From: JAKLQR01 sp963753165
GTDB taxonomy: Bacteria; Nitrospirota; Thermodesulfovibrionia; Thermodesulfovibrionales; SM23-35
Direction of reading: 5' to 3'
NCBI GenBank assembly: GCA_963753165.1
Contig: CAVWBP010000014.1
Coordinates: forward strand, 1 to 64,000
Length of the DNA stretch: 64,000 nucleotides
This document shows positions 30,111-38,547 of this stretch, piece by piece. Position numbers and translations under genes: made by a program. The notes beneath the pieces were generated by a model. It did not search any database. It was not told the origin of the DNA and worked only from the letters and a program-made list of their open reading frames with translations. The stretch's first letter is position 1; each line of letters begins with the position of its first letter.

Positions 30111-30542
30111 ATGTTGTGGTCAGATATGGAAAGGTTTGGAAGGATTCTCGATCCTTGGCGTGAATTCGAACGCATGAGCCGTGCTTTCTCAAGGGGAACC
30201 TCACCGTCAGCGGTCGAATTCCCGGCAGTCAACATTTGGGTATCGGGCGATGATGCATTGGTCACCGCAGAGATACCGGGTGTTGATCCGGGTTCTATCG
30301 ATATTTCCGTAATCGGCAATTCGCTGACTCTTCGCGGTTCGCGTCAGCCGGAATCCCTCAGGGAAGGAGAGGCTTACCACAGGAGAGAACGCTGGCAGGG
30401 TGAGTTTGCAAAAACAGTTGACCTCCCGTTTGCCATCGACGCCGGCAAGGTCGAGGCATCATTCAGCAGAGGGATTCTCCAGGTGAAACTCCCCCGGGCA
30501 GAAGCCGACAAACCGAAGAAAATCGCTGTCAAATCAGCCTAA
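30111..30542 (+). CDS. Hsp20/alpha-crystallin small heat shock protein (1)
   Basis: 143 residues, an ATP-independent holdase. The alpha-crystallin domain covers about residues 38-140, with VNIWVSGDDALVTAEIPGVDPGSIDISVIGNSLTLRGSR and the conserved AxxxxGxL motif as ASFSRGILQVKLP. The N-terminus LWSDMERFGRILDPWREFERM is amphipathic. ATG 30111 has a perfect AAGGAGGTGA site. It is the first gene after the CIRCE element. Confidence 0.93.
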   Translation: MLWSDMERFGRILDPWREFERMSRAFSRGTSPSAVEFPAVNIWVSGDDALVTAEIPGVDPGSIDISVIGNSLTLRGSRQPESLREGEAYHRRERWQGEFAKTVDLPFAIDAGKVEASFSRGILQVKLPRAEADKPKKIAVKSA

Positions 30543-30563
30543 TTGCAAAGGAGGTGATTGCAT

Positions 30564-30971
30564 ATGCCGGATATGGCAAAAGATATACAGAAAAAGGAAG
30601 CGGAAAGTCCCGAAAGGGGTGAACGCACAAGGACACGGAGGGTGTACACACCTGCAGTGGACATTATTGAGAGGAAAAATGACATCATCGTCATCGCTGA
30701 TATGCCCGGTGTCGATGAAAAGTCCGTTGATATAACCATCGAAAAGAATGTCCTCGCCCTCAACGGTGCAGTTGATACTCCGGTCCCTGAGAACCGGACC
30801 ATCTATGGAAACGAGTATGGCATAGGAGATTATCAGCGGGTCTTCACTCTTACCGATGAAGTCGATAAGGAGAAAATTCAGGCGTCTGTGAAGAACGGGA
30901 CTCTGAAAATCATTTTGCCGAAAGCCGAGGCCCTGAAAACACGGAAGATTACGGTGAAGGCTGAGGCATAA
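30564..30971 (+). CDS. Hsp20/alpha-crystallin small heat shock protein (2)
   Basis: 135 residues. ATG 30564 is preferred over TTG 30558 because AAAGGAGGTGA is well spaced to it. The crystallin domain has YTPAVDIIERKNDIIVIADMPGVDEKSVDITIEKNVLALNG and a terminal ASVKNGTLKIILPK. The N-terminus is short and charged (AKDIQKKEAESPERGERTRT). It is 21 bp after the first Hsp20 gene and in the same CIRCE-controlled operon. Confidence 0.92.
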   Translation: MPDMAKDIQKKEAESPERGERTRTRRVYTPAVDIIERKNDIIVIADMPGVDEKSVDITIEKNVLALNGAVDTPVPENRTIYGNEYGIGDYQRVFTLTDEVDKEKIQASVKNGTLKIILPKAEALKTRKITVKAEA

Positions 30972-31002
30972 GAAAAACAGCAAGAAAAAAGGAGAGAATG
31001 CT

Positions 31003-31494
31003 ATGTCAAAGAAGACTATTGTTCCAGTCCAGAAGCAGAGTGTCCCTGCAAGACGTGAGGAGTGGAACCCTTTCTCACTTCTCCGTCACGAAATGAACTC
31101 ACTCTTTGATAACTTCTTCTGCGGTTTCGGAATTGAACCGTTCGAAACACGACTTGGCGCATTCAACCCGCGTATCGATGTAGCCGAGACCGGAAAGGAT
31201 ATCACGATTACTGCCGAACTTCCCGGCATGGAAGATAAGGACATCGATATCTCCCTTTCAAAAGATACGCTGACAATCAAGGGAGAAAAGAAGGAAGAGA
31301 AAGAAGAGAAAGGCAAAAGCTTCTACCGCATGGAGCGCTCCTACGGATCGTTCAGCCGGACCATCCCTCTTCCTACGGAAATCGATACGAACAAGGTCAA
31401 GGCCGATTTCAAGAAAGGCATCCTCACGGTAATGCTTCCGAAAACACCGCAGGCAATTAAAGAGACGAAGAAGATACAGGTCAAGGCTGAATAA
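31003..31494 (+). CDS. Hsp20/alpha-crystallin small heat shock protein (3)
   Basis: 163 residues, class A type. The N-terminal arm is PFSLLRHEMNSLFDNFFCGFG. The crystallin domain has RIDVAETGKDITITAELPGMEDKDIDISLSKDTLTIKGEKKEE and ADFKKGILTVMLPK. The flexible Lys/Glu linker after the first half is typical of bacterial Hsp20. It is 31 bp after the second gene, with AAAGGAGAG ahead of ATG 31003. Three divergent paralogues in one operon may form mixed oligomers (inference). Confidence 0.93.
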   Translation: MSKKTIVPVQKQSVPARREEWNPFSLLRHEMNSLFDNFFCGFGIEPFETRLGAFNPRIDVAETGKDITITAELPGMEDKDIDISLSKDTLTIKGEKKEEKEEKGKSFYRMERSYGSFSRTIPLPTEIDTNKVKADFKKGILTVMLPKTPQAIKETKKIQVKAE

Positions 31495-31821
31495 GTGATG
31501 TAATTCAGGAATCCCCCCTTCCCTTCAGAGGGACCGGGGGGATTTCAAGATGACGATTCGGCGGATACAGTATTTCATGTTCAGTCTATCGACTCAAAAT
31601 CCGGACTAAATTGATATGGCCCGGATTTTCGAATATTCGAACTAAACTCTCTGTTTCTATTCAAATCTTTCTTTGACTTGAATGTGAGTGAAGCATTAGA
31701 AATCGAGACCTCCGCTTCGTCTCCGGTCTCATCGAAGTTACCCGTTTATTTCGATTCAGAAACCGGGCCGTATCACTACCCCTGAACATTTTGAAACGCA
31801 ACGGGTATAATCAGAAGAGCC
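31495..31821. other. intergenic region after the Hsp20 operon
   Basis: 327 bp containing the hairpin listed at 31510-31544 and otherwise nothing recognisable; no ORF with a ribosome site. Confidence 0.4.
31510..31544 (+). terminator. hairpin after the Hsp20 operon
   Basis: AATCCCCCC (31510-31518) pairs with GGGGGGATT (31536-31544), with a smaller CCC/GGG stem inside. It starts 16 bp after the third Hsp20 stop. Only a short T-run follows, so it is a weak intrinsic terminator or a stabilising structure. Confidence 0.5.
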
Positions 31822-33939
31822 ATGCAGAATCGTTCTCCATTGACAGCTTTTATCGCAATGGGCTTCACCTCGATGCTCCTCCAGATAACAGTACTCAGGC
31901 TCCTCCTTTCCACTTTTTCGGGCAATGAACTTGACATAGGGATAACCCTCTCGTTCTGGCTCCTCTTTGTCGGCTTCGGAAGTTATGCAGGAACGAAAAT
32001 AAGCGCTCGTGGCGCATTTGCGCTCTCCTTTCTCCTGGTAGCCGTCCTCATTTTACCGACCGCTTTCGCAATAAAAGCAATTAAAGCAGTCCTCGCGCTC
32101 GAACCCGGCGAAACCGTATCCTTTTCCTCTCTCATTGCCTCTACGGCAATGGTCCTTTTTCCGGTCTGCTTCTCTCTCGGGCTCCAGTTTCCCCTCGCAG
32201 TTTCATTTTCCGGAGAAAAACATGCTGCCGGAAAAATCTATGGGCTTGAAGCAGCCGGGGCATTGCTCGGGGGGATACTGTTCACCTTTATTCTCTCGTC
32301 AAGGATAGATGCCTTCAGTCTTTGCCTGGCGCTCTCGATACTTTCTGTCATCGTCGGGATATTCATCTCCAACAAAAAATATTTGATAATAGTAATTGCC
32401 GTCCCCTTGATCTTCTATACCGCATTTTACCGGTCTGCACACAGCCTGCCCTGGCAGGGCGTCAAGCTTTCACATACGGCGGAGTCGAAGTTCGGAGAGA
32501 TCGCGGTGATAGAAATCGGTTCGCAGTCCAGTGTCTACCGCAACGGACAGCTCCTTTTCACCTATCCGGATGCGCAGAGCATTGAGCTGAAAACGCATCC
32601 GGCCATGTCTCTCCATCCTTCACCTTCACGGATACTCGTCATAGGCGGCTCCATAGCAATCATACGGGAACTCCTCAAATATCCTGTGGAGCACATTGAT
32701 TTCGTCGAAACCGACCCGAAGATCATTCAGGTCTCGCAGGGGCTTCTCGACGCGGACGACCGGAGAGCCATACAAAATCCGAACGTCTCCCTCTTCGCTG
32801 AAGACGGCCGAAGCTTTATAAAAAGAAACGGAACCCGATCATACGATCTCATCATGCTCAACCTCCCTCCTCCTTCAACCGCAGGCATAAACAGGTTTTA
32901 TACCGTTGAATCTTTCAACGAGATAAAGAGAGCGTTACAAAAAGAGGGTATACTTGTTGTCCAGACACCCTCTGCCGCCGGATACATCGGCAGGAGTATG
33001 CAGACAGCGAACGGGGCCGTCTATAACTCTCTCAAATCAGTGTTTCCTCATGTCGCAGTGACCTCACAGGAATACGGGTATCTCTTTGCTTCAGAGACTG
33101 CACTGGATACAGACGCAGGGAATCTTGAAACCCGGTTCAGAGACCGGGGAATCCCCACTACCTATTTCAGGGAATACCTGTTCCGTGATATCTTTTCACC
33201 GTTTGGCCTGGATTATGTCCGGCAGAGGCTCAGTGAGATATCTTTCGTAAACACCGATCTTCGCCCCTCTGCATATCTCTATAACCTCATGCTCTGGTCA
33301 GAAGTTCATGGCGGTGAAGCGCTCAGATATCTCCTCAGGATCAAACTGTCATACATGCTTTCTGCGGCAGCGCTCATGCTGTCCATCATGGCCATTCTTC
33401 TATTCGGGAGAAAAAAGAGGGTCGTATATTTTTCAGTATTTACCACCGGCTTCTCCGGAATGACATTTACCATAACGATCATCCTGACATTTCAGGCATT
33501 CTTCGGCTATATCTACGAGACGATAGGGATGCTGTCAGCAGCATTCATGGCCGGACTCTGGCTGGGGACCTTCCTCACCCGCCGGGTAAAAAATGCATTG
33601 AGCACGCTCCTGCTTCTCGAAACGCTTACCGTTCTTCTTGCAGTCTCATCCCTGCTTTTCTTCAAATCGGAGATCCTTTTCTCCCTGCTTATCTTTGCAG
33701 CAGGGGTCCTGACAGGAGGCCAGTTCAACACCGCCGGCCTCTCCCTTGCTGAAGCAGGAACTGGGGGGAAACTGTATGCGCTGGACCTTTGCGGTTCTTT
33801 CCTCGGAGCGTTCATCCCCGCGATCATAATGGTCCCTTTGTTCGGGGTCTTCTGGGCCCTCTTCTCAGTAGCGCTGATCAAGGCTTTTTCAGCAATAATG
33901 ATCGCAAGCATACGAATCAGACCTGCGGCGTTATCATAG
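31822..33939 (+). CDS. membrane-embedded spermidine synthase-like protein
   Basis: 705 residues. The N-terminal half has about seven membrane segments (residues 8-200, beginning LTAFIAMGFTSMLLQITVLRLLL). A spermidine-synthase-like Rossmann domain (about 255-420) follows, with ILVIGGSIAIIRELLKY, IDFVETDPKIIQVSQ, FAEDGRSFIKR and YDLIMLNLPPPSTAGINRFYT. A second membrane block occupies 510-700. The canonical GGGDG of spermidine synthases is GGSIA here, so aminopropyl transfer is doubtful. Such fused MFS/spermidine-synthase-like proteins are widespread and uncharacterised. Confidence 0.75.
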   Translation: MQNRSPLTAFIAMGFTSMLLQITVLRLLLSTFSGNELDIGITLSFWLLFVGFGSYAGTKISARGAFALSFLLVAVLILPTAFAIKAIKAVLALEPGETVSFSSLIASTAMVLFPVCFSLGLQFPLAVSFSGEKHAAGKIYGLEAAGALLGGILFTFILSSRIDAFSLCLALSILSVIVGIFISNKKYLIIVIAVPLIFYTAFYRSAHSLPWQGVKLSHTAESKFGEIAVIEIGSQSSVYRNGQLLFTYPDAQSIELKTHPAMSLHPSPSRILVIGGSIAIIRELLKYPVEHIDFVETDPKIIQVSQGLLDADDRRAIQNPNVSLFAEDGRSFIKRNGTRSYDLIMLNLPPPSTAGINRFYTVESFNEIKRALQKEGILVVQTPSAAGYIGRSMQTANGAVYNSLKSVFPHVAVTSQEYGYLFASETALDTDAGNLETRFRDRGIPTTYFREYLFRDIFSPFGLDYVRQRLSEISFVNTDLRPSAYLYNLMLWSEVHGGEALRYLLRIKLSYMLSAAALMLSIMAILLFGRKKRVVYFSVFTTGFSGMTFTITIILTFQAFFGYIYETIGMLSAAFMAGLWLGTFLTRRVKNALSTLLLLETLTVLLAVSSLLFFKSEILFSLLIFAAGVLTGGQFNTAGLSLAEAGTGGKLYALDLCGSFLGAFIPAIIMVPLFGVFWALFSVALIKAFSAIMIASIRIRPAALS

Positions 33940-34023
33940 AGTTTTTTCCAAAAAACAATTGTTGCTTGCAATGAATAATCCGGCCGCAAACTAACAGAGA
34001 ATTATCAGGTTAATAAGGAAAAA

Positions 34024-34057
34024 AATAAGGCAGGGTTCGAAATAACCCTGCCTTATT
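34024..34057. terminator. bidirectional terminator hairpin
   Basis: Perfect 14-bp stem AATAAGGCAGGGTT / AACCCTGCCTTATT with a 6-nt loop, flanked by A-runs and T-runs on both sides. It lies between convergent genes ending at 33939 (plus) and 34097 (minus), so it can stop transcription both ways. Confidence 0.85.
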
Positions 34058-34096
34058 GAAAACTTCACAAATATTCTCTTTGTTTTTACTATTCTC

Positions 34097-35077
34097 TTAT
34101 TTGCATGCAGCTTTCTTTTTGCAATCTTTGTCTTTGCAGTCTATTTTCCCATCGCCGTCATTATCGATTCCATCAGAACAATCTTCTGTAGAAAGCAAGG
34201 GCAGGTTAGGCTGGCACGCCGGATCGTTCGCACAGTCCGCGTCGTCGCAATCCACCGCGCTATCTCCATCGTTGTCAACCAGATCACTGCAGTTTTCTAC
34301 GGGTACAAGCTGGCACGCCGGATCGTTCGCACAGTCCGCGTCGTCGCAATCCACCGCGCTATCTCCATCGTTGTCAACCAGATCACTGCAGTTTTCTACG
34401 GGTACAAGCTGGCACGCCGGATCGTTCGCACAGTCCGTGTCGTCGCAATCCACCGCGCTATCTCCATCGTTGTCAACCAGATCACTGCAGTTTTCTACGG
34501 GTACAGGCTGGCACGCTGGATCATTCACACAGTCCGCATCGTCGCAATCCACCGCGCTATCCCCATCGTTGTCAACCAGATCACTGCAGTTCGCTTCAAT
34601 AGAAAGCGATATGCACCGTATAGAAATATAAGCCGGATCTGCATAAGTACCGTCTAAATACATACAGTTCGCCTGAAACCCATTATCCGCATCATCTACC
34701 GGGGTTCCCGCACTCACCAGGACTGCGCCTGACGGACATTCTGCATAGCCACTCAATACCATGCCCGCAGAAGAAGGATCACATGAACAACTCGGCACAT
34801 TCTGGCAGGTTATAACATAAAAATTTGATGAGCCCCCCCCTCCGGCTCCCTCTGTATTGCTCCAGGAAACCGGCAATTCTGAAGGGTTGCAATCTTCAGG
34901 ACCATTTACGATACGCAGTTGTCCGTTTGTTTTTTTATAACATCCGTAAATAGTATCCCCTATTTCCTGAGGAGCCTGCATTCCGTACTTATTTTTTTCT
35001 GCATTGCATGGGAACGCCGTGGCCATAAAAACCAGAGCGGCAAGTAGAGAAAATGTAATCTTCAGCGTCTTTTTCAT
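34097..35077 (-). CDS. secreted protein with tandem DxDxDG cysteine repeats
   Basis: 326 residues. The signal peptide MKKTLKITFSLLAALVFMATAFPCNA precedes a Cys-containing domain (30-160). Four 33-residue repeats follow from residue 163: ENCSDLVDNDGDSAVDCDD, then ADCANDPACQ, then PVPV linkers. A degenerate fifth copy follows, with CSDGIDNDGDGKIDCKDKDC. DNDGDxxxDCDD resembles calcium-binding thrombospondin-type-3-like loops stabilised by disulfides. ATG 35077 has a TAAGGAGG site. Role unknown; probably surface or periplasmic and calcium-stabilised (inference). Confidence 0.8.
   Translation of the reverse strand: MKKTLKITFSLLAALVFMATAFPCNAEKNKYGMQAPQEIGDTIYGCYKKTNGQLRIVNGPEDCNPSELPVSWSNTEGAGGGGSSNFYVITCQNVPSCSCDPSSAGMVLSGYAECPSGAVLVSAGTPVDDADNGFQANCMYLDGTYADPAYISIRCISLSIEANCSDLVDNDGDSAVDCDDADCVNDPACQPVPVENCSDLVDNDGDSAVDCDDTDCANDPACQLVPVENCSDLVDNDGDSAVDCDDADCANDPACQLVPVENCSDLVDNDGDSAVDCDDADCANDPACQPNLPLLSTEDCSDGIDNDGDGKIDCKDKDCKKKAACK
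34196..34591 (-). repeat. 99-bp coding tandem repeat, four copies
   Basis: Four near-identical 99-bp units inside the secreted-protein gene, each encoding 33 residues. The central copies differ by only one or a few bases, indicating recent duplication. Copy number is likely to vary between strains and to be hard to assemble. Confidence 0.9.
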
Positions 35078-35099
35078 TGCTTAGCCTCCTTACTGTTTC

Positions 35100-35245
35100 T
35101 GTTTGCGAACGTAAGTTGGCTGGTTGCGCCACTGGCTCCCCCACCAACCATGGCGCCCATGTGGGCAGGTGGGTTCTGCACCTCCTTCCCGTATCAGGTT
35201 CGGGTCCTCCCGCTTCCTTGCCACCTCCTTTCCTGATCCTGATCG
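35100..35245 (-). ncRNA. candidate structured 5' leader RNA, unidentified
   Basis: The 150 nt upstream of the repeat-protein gene are GC-rich and contain nested complementary segments on the minus strand: CCCG-N9-CGGG, AGGTG-N7-CACCT and GCCCA-N2-TGGGC. Repeated GGA motifs also occur in the 5' part (six in about 70 nt). I could not match it to a known riboswitch, SRP RNA or 6S RNA. It may be a regulatory leader, a CsrA-type target, or simply GC-rich DNA. Confidence 0.3.
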
Positions 35246-35401
35246 GTACGGTCGTGTACAGCATACCCTTCATCAGAGACAAATTCTGTGATACAGATCA
35301 CACGGGCAGAAAACCCGTTGCATGCAGATACCATTTCTTCAGGCTTTGCCGGTAAATCCGGGAGAAGTTAGATTTTCGCCGGCTTTTGAAAAAGCACTTT
35401 T

Positions 35402-35502
35402 CTGTCATTGCGAGCGAAGCGCGGCAATCTCGTCTTTTATAAAACCGATGGATTAGAGATTGTTTCGTATCCTGAAAGTGTTCGGGAATCCTCAAAATGA
35501 CA
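35402..35502. repeat. dispersed palindromic repeat (GTCATTGCGAGCGAAGC type)
   Basis: TGTCATTGCGAGCGAAGCG followed by CGGCAATCTC opens the element. A decayed inverse copy, GAGATTG ... AATGACA, closes it about 100 bp later. Elements starting GTCATTGCGAGCGAAGC are familiar dispersed intergenic repeats in many bacterial genomes. No gene is affected. The remaining 35246-35600 region holds nothing else I can support. Confidence 0.6.
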
Positions 35503-35599
35503 TACGAGCGGTTTTTCACATCCTGTTCATAATGAACCTACAGGTTCACATTTTTCACGGAGACTGGCTGTATGGAGAGCAGAAATTCTATAATACAGT

Positions 35600-36574
35600 A
35601 TGGCCAGGTCAGTCCAATGTGAACTCTGCCCAAACGGATGTGTTATGGAGGAAGGCCAGCGGAGCAGGTGCAGGGCCAGGATGAACAAAGACGGCAGGCT
35701 TTACAGTCTTGTATACGGGAAACCCTGCGCCGTCCATGTCGATCCGATAGAGAAGAAACCGTTCTTCCATTTCCTTCCCGGAACCACCGCTTTTTCGATA
35801 GCCACTGCCGGTTGTGTCCTCAGCTGCAAGTTCTGCCAGAACTGGCAGATATCACAGGCAAGACCGGAGGATACGGATACCTATGACCTGCCTCCTGAGC
35901 AAGTCGTGAGCAATGCAATCCGCTTTCAATGCAGATCTGTGACCTATACGTACACAGAACCTACGGTTTTCTATGAGTATATGTATGACACTGCGATCAT
36001 CGCAAGGGAGAAGAAGTTGAGAAACACCATGCACTCCTGCGGATATATCAGGGAAAAACCTCTCAGGACACTCTGCAGATATTTGGATGCAGCGGACATA
36101 GACCTGAAGGCGTTTTCGGAAGATTTCTACGAAAGGGTATGCGGCGGGAGGCTCAGGCCTGTTCTTGATTCCCTCATATTACTCAAGAAAGAAGGCGTTT
36201 GGATCGAGATAACCAACCTCGTGATACCAACGCTCAATGACAACATGCAAATGGTTAAGGAGATGTGCGTCTGGGTCGTCAGGAACCTTGGGCCCGATGT
36301 CCCGATTCATTTCTCACGGTTTCATCCGCATTACAAACTGACGAATCTCCCGCCAACACCTGTCGAGACACTCACCGCAGCGAGGGATACTGCACTTGAA
36401 GCAGGTCTGAAGTTTGTTTATATCGGCAATATCAGGCATGAAGCCGAAAGCACCTTCTGTCCGAAGTGCAGAAAACTGCTGATCGAACGGATCGGGTATT
36501 TTGTGAAACAGAATCTCCTGTCCGGCGGCAAGTGCACCTATTGCAGCACTCCTGTTCCGGGAGTATGGAGTTGA
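35600..36574 (+). CDS. amrS: AmmeMemoRadiSam system radical SAM enzyme
   Basis: 324 residues. An N-terminal Cys cluster (CELCPNGCVMEEGQRSRC) is followed by the radical SAM motif CVLSCKFCQNWQISQ (C-x3-C-x2-C, about residue 73-80). Then come YTYTEPTVFYEYMYD, ADIDLKAFSEDFY and LVIPTLNDN, and a C-terminal Cys set CPKC ... CTYC. This is the AmrS/PflA-like partner of Memo and AMMECR1 proteins; its substrate is unknown. ATG 35600 has no good ribosome site. A frame just upstream reads EQKFYNTV, resembling the family's usual N-terminus, so a small indel near the start is possible. Confidence 0.88.
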   Translation: MARSVQCELCPNGCVMEEGQRSRCRARMNKDGRLYSLVYGKPCAVHVDPIEKKPFFHFLPGTTAFSIATAGCVLSCKFCQNWQISQARPEDTDTYDLPPEQVVSNAIRFQCRSVTYTYTEPTVFYEYMYDTAIIAREKKLRNTMHSCGYIREKPLRTLCRYLDAADIDLKAFSEDFYERVCGGRLRPVLDSLILLKKEGVWIEITNLVIPTLNDNMQMVKEMCVWVVRNLGPDVPIHFSRFHPHYKLTNLPPTPVETLTAARDTALEAGLKFVYIGNIRHEAESTFCPKCRKLLIERIGYFVKQNLLSGGKCTYCSTPVPGVWS

Positions 36575-36619
36575 GTTTGACTGTATGAAATCTCTCATAG
36601 GTATACTTGGAGGTTCTGT

Positions 36620-36754
36620 ATGATTACACGGAGAATATTTTTAAAATTTTTCTGTCTCGGAGCTATCTTCAGCCTTTTCAGCAGGAAGCTCAAGGCTGAG
36701 GTGAAGAAAGAAAGGGAACTCAAAGAGGCTATGTTCTGGAGAAGACTGGATTGA
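36620..36754 (+). CDS. 44-residue Tat-signal small protein
   Basis: ATG 36620 follows GGAGG at 6-nt spacing. The product begins MITRRIFLKFFCLGAIFSLF, a textbook twin-arginine motif (TRRIFLK) with a hydrophobic segment, then a charged tail ending KEAMFWRRLD. The tail resembles the opening residues of AmrS-type enzymes (E-A-[ML]-F-x-x-x-L). It may be a relic leader or a genuine small Tat substrate. Its TGA overlaps the TTG start of the next gene (TTGA), so the two are translationally coupled. Confidence 0.6.
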   Translation: MITRRIFLKFFCLGAIFSLFSRKLKAEVKKERELKEAMFWRRLD

Positions 36755-38179
36755 GCACACTGAAGACGGCAAGGATATTTGCATTACTGCTCGTCACTCT
36801 TCTCGTGACCCCCCTCGCCGCTGGTTGCGCAGAGCAGGTGAAAGAACCCTCAGTCGCCGGACAATTCTACCCTTCCGACAAGAAAGCCCTTGGGGAAATG
36901 GTAAACGGGTTCATCGGGAACGTGCCGCAGAACAAGGGTGAAGGGAAAATAATCGCCCTGATCTCGCCCCACGCAGGCTATGTATATTCAGGCCAGGTAG
37001 CTGCCTACGGATACAGGCAGATTCAGGGCCATGAGATAAAGAATATAATTTTACTGGGCGTCAGCCATCGTTCAGCTTTCAAGGGGGCTTCCGTATATAC
37101 AAAAGGGAGGTTCAAGACCCCGCTCGGTGAAGTAAAGATCAACGAACCGCTCGCGCAGTCTTTCCTGAACGAAGCTGCAGAGGTAAAATATTTTCCTGAA
37201 GCGTTTGAGAAAGAACACTCACTCGAGGTCCAGTTGCCGTTTCTCCAGACCGTTCTGAAGGACTTCATGATAATTCCCATCCTTATCGGTTCTCCCACGC
37301 AACAGACATTCGATCATCTCATAGCAAGGATAGCGGAGACGTTTGATGAAAATACCCTGATTGTAGCCAGCACAGACCTTTCTCATTATCACGATTATCA
37401 TAAGGCAATCGGGATGGACAGTAAAATCATATCGGCAGTCGAGAGACTCTCAGCAATTCGGGCCGGCCAGATCCTTCAGAACGGAGAGGCGGAAATGTGC
37501 GGCGCGTTCGCTGTCATCATTACAATGGAGGCGGCGAAGAGACTGGGAGCAACGCACGGGGTGCTGTTCCATTATGCAAACTCAGGGGATGTAACGGGCG
37601 GGAAGGATAAGGTGGTGGGGTATGCCTCTCTCGGTCTGTTCAGAAGCCCCTACACAGAAACTGAAAAAAAGGAACTCCTCTCTCTCGCAAAGAACGCTAT
37701 TGCCGAGCACGTGACAAACGGAAAAACACCGGACAGAGAGATAGCAAATCCCAAGCTCAGGGCAGACGGCGCCGTGTTCGTGACTATCAAGGAAGAACGG
37801 TTCACTCAGGGGCTGCATCGGGAACATTCAGGCGGTTATGCCCCTTTACCAGTCGGTCATAAAAAATGCCGTTGCCGCATCTTCAAGCGATCCCAGATTC
37901 CCTCCATTGACACAGGAAGAGATGAAGGATATCGAGGTCGAGATATCGGTCCTTTCCCCCCTGAGCCCGTTACGGGACGTGAAAGACATTCAGGTCGGCA
38001 GACACGGCCTGGTCATCCGAAAAGGCATGCAGAGCGGCCTTCTACTCCCTCAGGTTGCCTCGGAATATGGATGGGACAGGGAGACTTTCCTTGACCAGCT
38101 CTGCGTCAAGGCCGGCCTTCCAAAAGGCTCCTGGCGGGATGCGGAACTTTATCGTTTTACCGCCGAAATCATCAAGTAA
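36751..38179 (+). CDS. amrB: AmrB-AmrA (Memo-AMMECR1) fusion, predicted lipoprotein, frameshifted
   Basis: About 475 residues after correcting one indel. The TTG start is coupled to the Tat ORF stop. The N-terminus is a lipoprotein signal (LLLVTLLVTPLAAGC). The Memo domain (30-295) has SVAGQFYP, ISPHAGYVYSGQVAAYGY, LGVSHRSAF, EHSLEVQLPFLQ, STDLSHYHDYHKA and CGAFAVIITMEAAKRLGA. The AMMECR1 domain (300-475) follows. At 37791-37792, dropping one G restores VTIKKNGSLRGCIGNIQAVMPLYQ, the AMMECR1 core. It then reads RHGLVIRKGMQSGLLLPQVASEYGWDRETFL. The function of the AmmeMemoRadiSam triad is unknown. Confidence 0.88.
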
Positions 38180-38259
38180 ATTCTCCACCGGTTCTCAACA
38201 CAGATTTCACAACAATAAATCAATAAAATCAATACGTTATAACTTTTCCGCTTTTCTTC

Positions 38260-38288
38260 TTGACATACACAATATATTGTGGTTAAAT
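38260..38288 (+). promoter_or_regulatory. sigma-70 promoter of the nrdJ unit
   Basis: TTGACA at 38260-38265, a 17-bp spacer and TTAAAT at 38283-38288. NrdR box 1 lies almost exactly between the two hexamers, the arrangement expected for repression. Confidence 0.6.
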
Positions 38289-38324
38289 GTTCAGGATATT
38301 ATTGTAAAACACAATCTATTGATA
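38267..38324 (+). promoter_or_regulatory. pair of NrdR boxes
   Basis: Box 1, ACACAATATATTGTGG (38267-38282), closely matches the NrdR consensus. Box 2, ACACAATCTATTGATA (38309-38324), is weaker. Their starts are 42 bp apart, four helical turns, allowing cooperative NrdR binding. They precede the class II ribonucleotide reductase gene, the standard NrdR target. Confidence 0.85.
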
Positions 38325-38353
38325 ACGGCGCCTATGCAAAGGGGAATTTTTTA

Positions 38354-38512
38354 ATGGAACCATGCAAGGGGTTCAAAAACTGGTTTGAATGCCTTTCATG
38401 CCCTCGTCTCTGTACAACATATTGCCCCCTGGAGGGTAAAAATGTCATCGAGGAGATGAGAAGGCATATCCATGGCATATCGGTCTCCGGAGCAGAGGAA
38501 AAAAGTCACTGA
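38354..38512 (+). CDS. 52-residue cysteine-rich small protein
   Basis: ATG 38354 has AGGGGAA upstream. The product MEPCKGFKNWFECLSCPRLC-TTYC carries five Cys in its first 24 residues (C4, C13, C16, C20, C24), a zinc- or Fe-S-type cluster, followed by a charged helix. It lies between the NrdR-controlled promoter and nrdJ (35-bp gap), so it is probably co-transcribed with the reductase. I do not recognise the family; a redox or metallochaperone role for NrdJ is only a guess. Confidence 0.55.
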   Translation: MEPCKGFKNWFECLSCPRLCTTYCPLEGKNVIEEMRRHIHGISVSGAEEKSH

Positions 38513-38547
38513 GCACCTGAACGCTCAAAACAGTACAAGGGGGAGTT

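Noticed and set aside
34196..34591. possible CRISPR array
   Set aside because: The 99-bp units are contiguous coding repeats with no unique spacers, in frame within a secreted protein.
34056..34631. 191-residue plus-strand frame with Ser-rich repeats
   Set aside because: Antisense of the 99-bp coding repeats of the DxDxDG protein; periodicity is inherited from them.
35100..35245. TPP or c-di-GMP riboswitch, SRP RNA, or 6S RNA
   Set aside because: A short ACCCGAACCTGAT-like string resembles part of a TPP element, but the other conserved boxes are missing; no match to the other RNAs could be made.
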